DNA of 64,000 nucleotides, taken from Woeseiaceae bacterium (lineage in GTDB: Bacteria; Pseudomonadota; Gammaproteobacteria; Steroidobacterales; Woeseiaceae). A program made the translations under genes and the position numbers. The stretch is taken from the NCBI GenBank assembly GCA_028280615.1, contig JANQLK010000005.1, forward strand, positions 1 through 64,000. Direction: 5' to 3'. The notes below the pieces were generated by a model. That model made no database searches and was not told the origin of the DNA. It saw only the letters and a list, made by a program, of their open reading frames with translations. How positions within the stretch are numbered: position 1 is the first letter of the stretch; the number at the start of each line of letters is the position of its first letter. Positions 53,721 through 61,066 of the stretch are shown here, piece after piece.

Positions 53721-54809
53721 ATGTCCGACTCCGATCAACCCGGCCACCCACCGCGGCACCGGAAAGGCCGCGGCGCGGTCTCGGCCCGCGACGGCCGCTT
53801 CGTCACGCATTCGGTCGTGCTCGACGACGAACCGGCGCACGAGCGCGCGGAGAGCTACCCGGACACGACGGTCACGGCGATGCGCGCCGGCAAGATCATC
53901 GCCAGCAACCAGTCGCCCGACGTGCCGTTCAACCGCTCGATCAACCCTTTCCAGGGCTGCGAGCACGGCTGCATCTACTGCTACGCGCGACCGAGCCACA
54001 GTTACATCGACCTGTCGCCGGGCCTCGACTTCGAGACCCGGATTTTCTACAAGCCGAATGCGGGCGAGCGCCTGGTCGACGAGTGGCAGAAGCCGGGCTA
54101 CGAGTGCGAGCCGATCACGATCGGCGCCAACACGGATCCGTACCAGCCGGCCGAAAGGGAAAAACGCGTCACGCGCAGCCTGCTCGAGCTGTTCCACCGC
54201 CACCGGCACCCCGTCAACCTGATCACCAAGAGCAACCTGATCCGGAGAGATCTCGACCTGCTCGCGCCGATGGCGAGGGACTCGCTGTGCTCGGTGGCCG
54301 TCAGCATCCCGACGCTCGACGCGGGCCTGAAGCGCATCCTCGAACCGCGCGTGCCGTCCGCCGGTTCGCGCCTCGAGACCGTGCGCATGCTCTCAGATGC
54401 GGGAATCCCGACCAGCGTGCTCGTGGCGCCCGTGATTCCGGCGATCAACGACAGTGAGATGGAAGCTATCGTCGAGGCAAGCGCGAAAGCGGGCGCGATC
54501 CAGGCGCACTACATCTTCCTGCGCCTGCCGCACGAGGTGAAGACGCTGTTCGGCGAGTGGCTGGCAACCCATTTTCCGGACCGGGCCGAGCACGTCATGA
54601 GCCTGGTTCGCCAGGCGAGTGGCGGCAAGGCCTACGACTCGCGCTTTGGCGTTCGCCAGACCGGCCGGGGCGCCTACGCCGAGATTTTGTCAAAACGGTT
54701 CCGGAACGCCTGCCGCCGGCACGGCCTCGTGCGCAACCGCTACCAGAACCAGCTCGACTGCACACGCTTCGAAAAACCCGGCGAGCAGCAGCTCGGCTTC
54801 GGCTTCTGA
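53721..54809 (+). CDS. PA0069-family radical SAM protein, SOS regulated
   Basis: A 362-residue radical SAM enzyme of the PA0069/Rv2578c family. The [4Fe-4S]-SAM motif 'CEHGCIYCYARPSH' (C-x3-C-x2-C, ~77-90) is preceded by 'FNRSINPFQG'. The C-terminus has the family's 'RVRQTGRGAYAEIL'-like end and 'NQLDCTRF...QLGFGF' tail. The role is unknown, but a LexA box sits 12 bases before it. In Pseudomonas aeruginosa PA0069 belongs to the LexA regulon, so a DNA-damage role is likely. Confidence 0.93.
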   Translation: MSDSDQPGHPPRHRKGRGAVSARDGRFVTHSVVLDDEPAHERAESYPDTTVTAMRAGKIIASNQSPDVPFNRSINPFQGCEHGCIYCYARPSHSYIDLSPGLDFETRIFYKPNAGERLVDEWQKPGYECEPITIGANTDPYQPAEREKRVTRSLLELFHRHRHPVNLITKSNLIRRDLDLLAPMARDSLCSVAVSIPTLDAGLKRILEPRVPSAGSRLETVRMLSDAGIPTSVLVAPVIPAINDSEMEAIVEASAKAGAIQAHYIFLRLPHEVKTLFGEWLATHFPDRAEHVMSLVRQASGGKAYDSRFGVRQTGRGAYAEILSKRFRNACRRHGLVRNRYQNQLDCTRFEKPGEQQLGFGF

Positions 54810-54996
54810 CGCGAAGCGGGAATACCGTCGCGTTTCAGCTTGTAACATCGGGGTACGTGGCCAGGTCAGCGCCTACCCGCTCGCGGTGACAGGCGGTATA
54901 GTGAGACCACGGCAGATGGGCCGGCTCGCGAACTTGGCAGCTCGAAGCGAGTCATAACATAAGGTCCGCGAAGTCCGGCTGAAACTGAACCTGCGT

Positions 54997-56541
54997 ATGA
55001 ACGTTAAACGATCCCTGATGATATTGATGCTCGCGCCGCTCCCGGGCGGCGCGATGGCTGTCGCGCAGTCGGACGAGGCCGTCGACGAGCCGGATACGGC
55101 TATCGAAACACGGGAGGCAGAGGAAGAAGCGCTTACGCTGCTCGACCAGACCGTACCCGTGGCCGACGAGGTTCCCAGCCTGCTCGATAGCGAGGACGTC
55201 GGGCCCAATGCCGGTGAGGAGTTGAACATCGACGAGCAGCCGCGCGAACTGCAGGCGGCGGAACTCACCCACGCTTTCGAGACCTTCCGCGACCTGCAGG
55301 AACGCGGCATCCTCGATGAAGCCGAAAACGTTGCCAAGCAGGTGATCGAGCTGGCCATACGTCTGTTCGGTCCGACCTCGAACGACACGGCGCGTGCCTT
55401 GGGCAACCTGGGACTCGTCCAGCACCAGACCGGCAACTACGAGGCCGCGCAGCAGAACTTCGAAGCGGCGATCGAGATAATCGAGGACAACGAGGACCGC
55501 CTGAACGCGCAGCTCGTCAATCCCCTGAAGGGTCTCGGCGCCGCGCAGCTCGCAAGCGGCCGTCCCGACCTCGCCGCGAAAAGCTATCAGCGCGCCGTGC
55601 ATATCACGCACGTCAACGAGGGTCCGCACAACCTGGATCAGGTGGATGCCCTGCAGGCACTTGCGGAGGTCAACCTGCGCATGGGCGACCTCAAGTCGGC
55701 GAAGAATAACCAGGATATGATCTACGCGCTGAATCTGCGCTATTACAGTGACGACGCCATGAGCATGGTGCCGTCGCTCATGCGCCGCGCCGAGTGGCAG
55801 CGACGAACCGGTTACCACCTGGACGAGCGCGCAACCTACCGCAGAATCATCCGTATCATCGAGACAACACAGGGCAAGGACGACGTCCGGCTCGTGCTCC
55901 CGCTGCTCGAGCTCGGCGAGTCGTATTTCTTTGTGGACACTACGGACTCGCAGGCACAGTTCCACGCGACCTCGCCCGCGAGCGGCGAGATGTACTTCAA
56001 GCGCGCGGTCCGCATCGCCGAGGAGAGCTCGGAGGCCGACTGGCAGCTCAAGGCGCAAACCAAGCTGGCGTTCGGGGACTACTACAACTTTCGCGGCGAC
56101 AACGGGCGCGCCCGCCGCAACTACCGGGAGGCCTGGCAGATTCTCTCCGAAGACGACCCGTCCCGGCTCGAGCTTCGGCGCCGGCTTCTCGAGCGGCCCG
56201 TACTGCTGCGCCAGGATTCCATACCCAGCTACGTCGGCTCGGCCAAGTCGAGCAACCGGGCGACGAGCGACCCGGACCTGCGCGCCGGCCGAATCGTCGC
56301 GTCGTACTCGGTGAACTCGCGCGGCCGGGTATCTGGGCTCAAGATCGTCGAGGCAACGCCGGAGGAGTTCGAGGATGTGCGCCGTCTCGTGCATCGTGAA
56401 CTCCGGTCGCGCGTCTACCGTCCGCAGTTCGCCGACGCCGAACCGACGGCGACGGATGAACAGCTGTTCACGCATGAGTTCTACTACATGGAACCCGACC
56501 TCGAGCAGATACGGGCCCAGGCCGAGCTGGACCGCCGGTGA
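54997..56541 (+). CDS. TPR protein with a C-terminal TonB-like domain
   Basis: A 514-residue exported protein: signal peptide ('LMILMLAPLPGGAMA'), an acidic spacer, TPR repeats from ~90 to ~360 ('ALGNLGLVQHQTGNYEAAQQNFEAAI', 'LKGLGAAQLASGRPDLAAKSYQRAV' in parts), then ~430-500 a TonB-C-like domain ('GRIVASYSVNSRGRVSGLKIVEA', 'LVHRELRSRVYRPQF' in parts). It may sense or move envelope parts. Its stop overlaps the M23 gene's start (4 bases), so it is coupled to it. Confidence 0.82.
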   Translation: MNVKRSLMILMLAPLPGGAMAVAQSDEAVDEPDTAIETREAEEEALTLLDQTVPVADEVPSLLDSEDVGPNAGEELNIDEQPRELQAAELTHAFETFRDLQERGILDEAENVAKQVIELAIRLFGPTSNDTARALGNLGLVQHQTGNYEAAQQNFEAAIEIIEDNEDRLNAQLVNPLKGLGAAQLASGRPDLAAKSYQRAVHITHVNEGPHNLDQVDALQALAEVNLRMGDLKSAKNNQDMIYALNLRYYSDDAMSMVPSLMRRAEWQRRTGYHLDERATYRRIIRIIETTQGKDDVRLVLPLLELGESYFFVDTTDSQAQFHATSPASGEMYFKRAVRIAEESSEADWQLKAQTKLAFGDYYNFRGDNGRARRNYREAWQILSEDDPSRLELRRRLLERPVLLRQDSIPSYVGSAKSSNRATSDPDLRAGRIVASYSVNSRGRVSGLKIVEATPEEFEDVRRLVHRELRSRVYRPQFADAEPTATDEQLFTHEFYYMEPDLEQIRAQAELDRR

Positions 56542-57383
56542 CACGACGCGACCGGCTACGCCTGGCGGTGGCGAGCGCGGTCCTCGTGGCGAGCGGCATC
56601 GCAAACGCGACGAGCTGCCGCGACAACGCGATTTGTATCGATGAGATGCGGCGCGGCTCGACGGTCGAGCTCCGCGCGCGCAATCTAAAGAACTTCCCGA
56701 TCACCTACACGCTCAAGGTCGATGCCCGCGCCTACTCTGTCGACGGCCCACGCACGATCACGAGGACGCTCGCGGCAAGAGAGGTCTCCACGGCGCTCCG
56801 GCTCGAACACCGCCACGGCGCTCCGGCAGCCGCGCGCTACGCCGTGCACTTTGACTGGACGATCGGAGACTTCGAAGCCAATCATGACGACGACTACGTA
56901 TATGCCTTTCCTTATGCGCCGGGACGCTCCTACCGGATACTGCAGGGCTACGGCGCACGCTTCAGCCACCGCGGCCTCGAAGAGTTCGCGATCGACTTCG
57001 ACATGGCCGAGGGCACGCCGGTCCATGCCGCCCGGTCGGGCATCGTCGCCCGCGTGGAAGAGCGCCACGACCGCGGCTGCTGGCAGGACGGCTGCGGCAA
57101 GTACGCGAACTATATCGTCGTTCTGCACAGCGACGGCACCACGGGCGAGTACTATCACCTGAAGCAGGGCGGCGCGCTCGTCGAGGTCGGCGACCGCGTC
57201 GAGCGCGGCCAGAAGATCGGCTTGTCGGGAAACACCGGGCATACGGCTCTGCCGCACTTGCATTTTGCGGTTTACCGACCCAGTACATGGGGCAACACCC
57301 AGTCCATTCCAATACGCTTCAAGAGCGCGGACGGCGTCGTCAGCCGGCCGCGCAACGGCGGCAGACACCAGGCGGCTCACTGA
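56538..57383 (+). CDS. M23-family metallopeptidase
   Basis: A 281-residue exported LytM/M23 peptidase. Signal peptide ('[16 protein letters not shown]'), a beta-rich N-domain, then the peptidase (~140-260): '[13 protein letters not shown]' with metal His and Asp, and 'HLHF' (~241) for the second His pair. M23 enzymes cut peptidoglycan cross-links. Start GTG 56538 overlaps the TPR gene. Its stop TGA overlaps the msrA ATG by one base. Confidence 0.92.
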   Translation: MTRRDRLRLAVASAVLVASGIANATSCRDNAICIDEMRRGSTVELRARNLKNFPITYTLKVDARAYSVDGPRTITRTLAAREVSTALRLEHRHGAPAAARYAVHFDWTIGDFEANHDDDYVYAFPYAPGRSYRILQGYGARFSHRGLEEFAIDFDMAEGTPVHAARSGIVARVEERHDRGCWQDGCGKYANYIVVLHSDGTTGEYYHLKQGGALVEVGDRVERGQKIGLSGNTGHTALPHLHFAVYRPSTWGNTQSIPIRFKSADGVVSRPRNGGRHQAAH

Positions 57384-58042
57384 TGTTCTCCAGGCGCAAA
57401 CCCGAACTACCCACGCCCGAATCGGCCCTGGCGGGGCGCGACGAGCGCATGCCCGTGCCGGAGCGCCATTTCGTCAATGGCAGGCCGCTCGAAGGCCCGT
57501 TCCCCGAAGGACTCGAGCAGGCGGTCTTCGGCCTCGGCTGTTTCTGGGGCGCTGAACGCCGATTCTGGGAGACTGACGGCGTGTACACGACGGCGGTTGG
57601 CTATGCGGGCGGCATGACACCCAACCCGACCTACCGGGAGGTGTGCTCGGGCGCGACGGGGCATACCGAAGTCGTGCTCGTGGTGTTCGACCCCGAGCGC
57701 CTGGGCTACCCGGATCTGCTCAAGGTCTTCTGGGAGGCGCACAACCCGACCCAGGGCATGCGCCAGGGCAACGACGTCGGCACCCAGTATCGTTCGGCCA
57801 TTTACACGTTTGGCGAGGAGCAGGAGACGTTGGCACGCCGGTCGCTGGCCGACTACCAGGCGGCGCTCGACGCGGCGGGCCACGGCCGCATTACGACCGA
57901 GATCGCGCCGGCGGGTCCGTTCTACTATGCCGAGGACTATCACCAGCAGTATCTCGCCAAGAACCCGGGCGGCTACTGCGGCCTCGGTGGCACGGGCGTC
58001 AGCTGCCCGATCGGGCTCGGCGTGGAACGGCAGACCGCTTAA
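57383..58042 (+). CDS. msrA: Peptide methionine sulfoxide reductase A
   Basis: A 219-residue MsrA, reducing methionine-S-sulfoxide in proteins. Catalytic 'GCFWGAER' (Cys ~53), 'GYAGG', 'TGHTEVV', '[11 protein letters not shown]', and recycling Cys pair near the C-terminus ('[13 protein letters not shown]'). A ~45-residue N-terminal arm matches the E. coli type. It is in one coupled run with the M23 gene (1-base overlap) and Fpg. Confidence 0.95.
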   Translation: MFSRRKPELPTPESALAGRDERMPVPERHFVNGRPLEGPFPEGLEQAVFGLGCFWGAERRFWETDGVYTTAVGYAGGMTPNPTYREVCSGATGHTEVVLVVFDPERLGYPDLLKVFWEAHNPTQGMRQGNDVGTQYRSAIYTFGEEQETLARRSLADYQAALDAAGHGRITTEIAPAGPFYYAEDYHQQYLAKNPGGYCGLGGTGVSCPIGLGVERQTA

Positions 58043-58047
58043 GCCCG

Positions 58048-58929
58048 GTGCCGGAGCTGCCGGACATCGACGTCTACGTTGAAGTCCTGGCGGCCAAGCT
58101 GGCGGGGCACACCCTGACCGGCCTGAGGCTCGGCAGCCCGTTCCTGCTGCGCACTGTCGCGCCGCCCTTTGATGCCTGCATCGGCGCTCGCCTGGCAGAA
58201 GTCCGGCGCGTCGGCAAGCGCGTGGTCTTCGGCCTCGACAACGGACTCTGGATCGTCATCCACCTGATGGTCGCCGGCCGACTGCACTGGCAGCCGGAAG
58301 CGCCGTCGCTCAAGGCCAAGAATCGCATGGCATCGCTCGACTTCGAACACGGTTCGGTGCTTCTTACCGAGGCGGGCACGAAGAAGCGCGCCTCGCTCGC
58401 GATCGCGGAAGGCGAGTCGGGGCTCGCCGAGCACGACCCGGGCGGACTCGAGCCGCTCGAGATCGACTGGCAGACCTTCGCATCCACGCTGCGCCGCGAG
58501 AATCACACGCTCAAGCGCGCGCTCACGGACCCGAAATCCTTAAGCGGCATCGGCAACGCCTACTCCGACGAGATCCTGCACGCCGCGCGGCTCTCACCCG
58601 TGCGACTCAGCCAGCAACTCGACGACGAGGAAATGCGCCGCCTGTACGACAGCGTGCGGTCGGTGCTTACCGAATGGCGCGACAGGCTCCGCAACGAGGC
58701 CGGCGGAGACATGCCCGAGCGGGTGACGGCGTTCCGGCCCGGTATGCGCGTGCACGGACGATTCGGCGAGCCCTGCCCGGACTGCGGCCATCCCGTGCAG
58801 CGGATACGCTACAAGGACAACGAAACCAACTATTGCGCGGCCTGTCAGACCGAGTCGCGGATTCTCAAGGATCGCTCGCTGTCGCGGCTCTTGAAGAAGG
58901 ACTGGCCGAAGACGCTCGATGAGCTCTAG
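58048..58929 (+). CDS. Fpg/Nei-family DNA glycosylase, zinc-finger Arg replaced
   Basis: A 293-residue base-excision glycosylase of the Fpg/Nei family. The catalytic 'PELPDID' N-terminus (Pro 2, Glu 3) is present, as is a Lys in 'RVGKRVV' (~57), and 'GIGNAYSDEILHAARLSP' is the helix-two-turn-helix. The zinc finger is C-x2-C ... C-x2-C ('CPDC', 'YCAAC'). In the finger the usual Gly-Arg-x-Thr becomes Asp-Asn-Glu-Thr, so the Arg that contacts the lesion is missing. GTG start overlaps nothing and lies 5 bases after msrA. Confidence 0.9.
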   Translation: MPELPDIDVYVEVLAAKLAGHTLTGLRLGSPFLLRTVAPPFDACIGARLAEVRRVGKRVVFGLDNGLWIVIHLMVAGRLHWQPEAPSLKAKNRMASLDFEHGSVLLTEAGTKKRASLAIAEGESGLAEHDPGGLEPLEIDWQTFASTLRRENHTLKRALTDPKSLSGIGNAYSDEILHAARLSPVRLSQQLDDEEMRRLYDSVRSVLTEWRDRLRNEAGGDMPERVTAFRPGMRVHGRFGEPCPDCGHPVQRIRYKDNETNYCAACQTESRILKDRSLSRLLKKDWPKTLDEL

Positions 58930-59043
58930 CCGCCGGCCGCGGTCGCTGTCCAAGACGCAGGCTGCGCTGGAACGTCCGCATCGCCTGAACATTCCGGTAA
59001 CACGCTGGTAGACTCGCCGGGTTTAGAGATACCCGGAACCGAC

Positions 59044-59658
59044 GTGGCAAAGACAAACGCGAAACCCAAAGCCGGCAGGAAGCCCCGCAGGCCCAGCCGC
59101 AAGCAGGCCGAAGAAGCCGTCCGCACCTTGCTACTGTGGGCCGGCGAGGACACGCGCCGCGAAGGCCTCCTCGACACGCCGAAGCGCGTCGCGTCTGCCT
59201 ACGAGGACTGGTTCTCGGGATACAAAATGGACCCGGTCAACTTCCTCGCCCGAACCTTCGAGGAAGTCGAAGGCTACGACGAGATGATCGTGCTGCGCGA
59301 CATCGAGTTCGAATCGCACTGCGAGCACCACATGGCGCCGATCATCGGCCACGCGCATGTCGGCTACCTGCCGCGCAACAAGGTCGTCGGTATCAGCAAG
59401 CTCGCCCGCGTCGTGGAAGCGTTCGCGCGACGCTTCCAGGTGCAGGAGAAGATGACCGCGCAGATCGCCAACTGCATCTCGGAAGTGCTGAATCCGAAGG
59501 GCGTCGGCGTGGTCGTCGAAGCCAAGCACCAGTGCATGACCACGCGCGGCATTCACAAGACCAACGTCTCGATGGTCACGAGCACGATGCTCGGCACGTT
59601 TAGAAAAGACGCGCGGACCCGCGCCGAGTTCCTGCAGATGATCGACAACGGCCGCTAG
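59044..59658 (+). CDS. folE: GTP cyclohydrolase I
   Basis: A 204-residue FolE, which makes dihydroneopterin triphosphate, the first step to folate. Zinc ligands Cys/His lie in '[13 protein letters not shown]' (~94-106) and Cys in 'KHQCMTTRG' (~162). The N-terminus is Lys/Arg-rich. GTG 59044 follows a hairpin (59017-59036, CCGGGT/ACCCGG) that lies over the ribosome site. The previous gene ends 114 bases away, so a promoter is likely in this gap. Confidence 0.95.
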   Translation: MAKTNAKPKAGRKPRRPSRKQAEEAVRTLLLWAGEDTRREGLLDTPKRVASAYEDWFSGYKMDPVNFLARTFEEVEGYDEMIVLRDIEFESHCEHHMAPIIGHAHVGYLPRNKVVGISKLARVVEAFARRFQVQEKMTAQIANCISEVLNPKGVGVVVEAKHQCMTTRGIHKTNVSMVTSTMLGTFRKDARTRAEFLQMIDNGR

Positions 59659-59667
59659 TTCCCCGAT

Positions 59668-60339
59668 GTGACGAACCGCCTCGTCCCTCTGCTGGCCTTT
59701 CTCGCGCTGCTCGGCCTGCACACGGCACCGTTGGCGCAGATCTATTCATGCCCGGGACCAGACGGCACCGTCAGCTATCGGCAGACACCGTGCCCCGAAG
59801 CCGAGCCCAAAGCCGAGGAAGCGCCTCAGCCCGTCCCCGAGGACTCGAGCGCATCCTGCCAGGCTGCGGGCAGGCTCGCGTTCTCTGCCGCGAGGCTCAT
59901 GCACGGCGGGCTTGCGTCCGGCGAAGCGCTCAGCGAGCTCGGCGGCGCGGAGCTGACCGCCGCGGCACGGCGGCTCATCGACGCCGTTTTCGCCTACCGC
60001 GGGGATCCCGACCTTACCGCCGAACAGATCGCCGCGTTGAGCGAGACGCTGTGTCGTTCGGGTTCATTCGGGGACTTGAACTGCGGAGACCTGCCGGCCG
60101 GCTGCGACGGTTCGGCCGTGGCTGCCGCTCCGACGCAACGCCCCGTGCCGGCGGCGGAGCCGCAAAGCAGTCTGACGAGCGCGGAACGAACCGCCCTCCG
60201 CGCCTGCCGCGAGCCCATCGAGGCGCGCATCGAGGCCATCGATGTCGAGCTGAGACGCGGCGTCGTGGGCGACGAGGCCAAGGGCCATCTCGATGAGCTG
60301 CTGTCACTGACCGATGCCCTGAGAGCCTGCGCACGCTGA
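59668..60339 (+). CDS. Exported DUF4124-like protein
   Basis: A 223-residue exported protein with signal peptide ('LLAFLALLGLHTAPLA') and a DUF4124-like N-terminus ('IYSCPGPDGTVSYRQTPCPE'). The middle and end are helical and charged ('EPIEARIEAIDVELRRGVVG'). DUF4124 functions are unknown. GTG 59668 lies 9 bases after folE, so the two are probably cotranscribed. Confidence 0.75.
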   Translation: MTNRLVPLLAFLALLGLHTAPLAQIYSCPGPDGTVSYRQTPCPEAEPKAEEAPQPVPEDSSASCQAAGRLAFSAARLMHGGLASGEALSELGGAELTAAARRLIDAVFAYRGDPDLTAEQIAALSETLCRSGSFGDLNCGDLPAGCDGSAVAAAPTQRPVPAAEPQSSLTSAERTALRACREPIEARIEAIDVELRRGVVGDEAKGHLDELLSLTDALRACAR

Positions 60340-60391
60340 CGGTCGGACGCCACGGAGTTCGGACATCCCGGGAACGGCCCGGCTGGACTCG

Positions 60392-60769
60392 TTACTTGGC
60401 CAACTCCGCAAGAATTGCGGCGTCGTCAGCTTCCGGATTCTGATTCAATCGAAGCAGTATCCCCGCAAGTACACGGGCCGACTCGTCTGACAGGTCATCC
60501 TCAACGACTTGATACAGGCGATCAACGTCACCGGGCGCCACGCGCTGATCGAATTGCGACAGGGCGAGCGCAATAGTCGCTTCTTCGTCAGTCGCGTCGT
60601 CGCTTTCGACAATCGCATTCAGCGAGGCTTTGTCCGCATCTGACAGTGGTTTGTCTAGATTCATAGTCACTCGGGCCAAGGACCGGATGTTATCCGTGCT
60701 CGCGCTTGCGAATGGCGCCGAAAGGAAAAACAGCAGGCCGAGAATGGCCGCAATAGAAACTACCTTCAT
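60392..60769 (-). CDS. Exported hypothetical protein
   Basis: A 125-residue protein with a signal peptide ('AAILGLLFFLSAPFASA') and a soluble, acidic helical remainder ('LSDADKASLNAIVESDDATDEEAT' in part). The second ATG (60769) is better spaced to GAGGAG than 60775. No family recognised. The base composition is closer to the kinase region than to its left neighbours, so it may belong to the same foreign segment. It is convergent with the DUF4124 gene. Confidence 0.72.
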   Translation of the reverse strand: MKVVSIAAILGLLFFLSAPFASASTDNIRSLARVTMNLDKPLSDADKASLNAIVESDDATDEEATIALALSQFDQRVAPGDVDRLYQVVEDDLSDESARVLAGILLRLNQNPEADDAAILAELAK

Positions 60770-61066
60770 AGACATGCTCCTCTAAGTACGCCTTGGATCA
60801 TCGGTGGCGTCGGTATTGAGCTCAGCTCGGCTGTTTGAGAAAACGCTTCGACTCAGTGAGGTCGCGCAACCCTAAACGGCGTATTCGGAGATGCGGTATT
60901 CCGGGTCTGGCGCTCTCCGGCTTCCCGCTGCGAACTCTACGAGCGAGATGAAAGTACGCCGAAACGGGAGTCGATGGAAGATCGAAGAAATCGAATTTTT
61001 CAAGCGTATTGACAGGTTTTTCCGAACTTTATCTCGACCTGAATCGGTGTACTTCCGACCTTAGCT
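60770..61066. other. 297-base gap
   Basis: No gene seen. It lies between the kinase stop and the hypothetical gene start. It is A/T-richer than the left side and may hold the promoter of the 60769 gene. No terminator structure with a T-run is visible. Confidence 0.4.
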
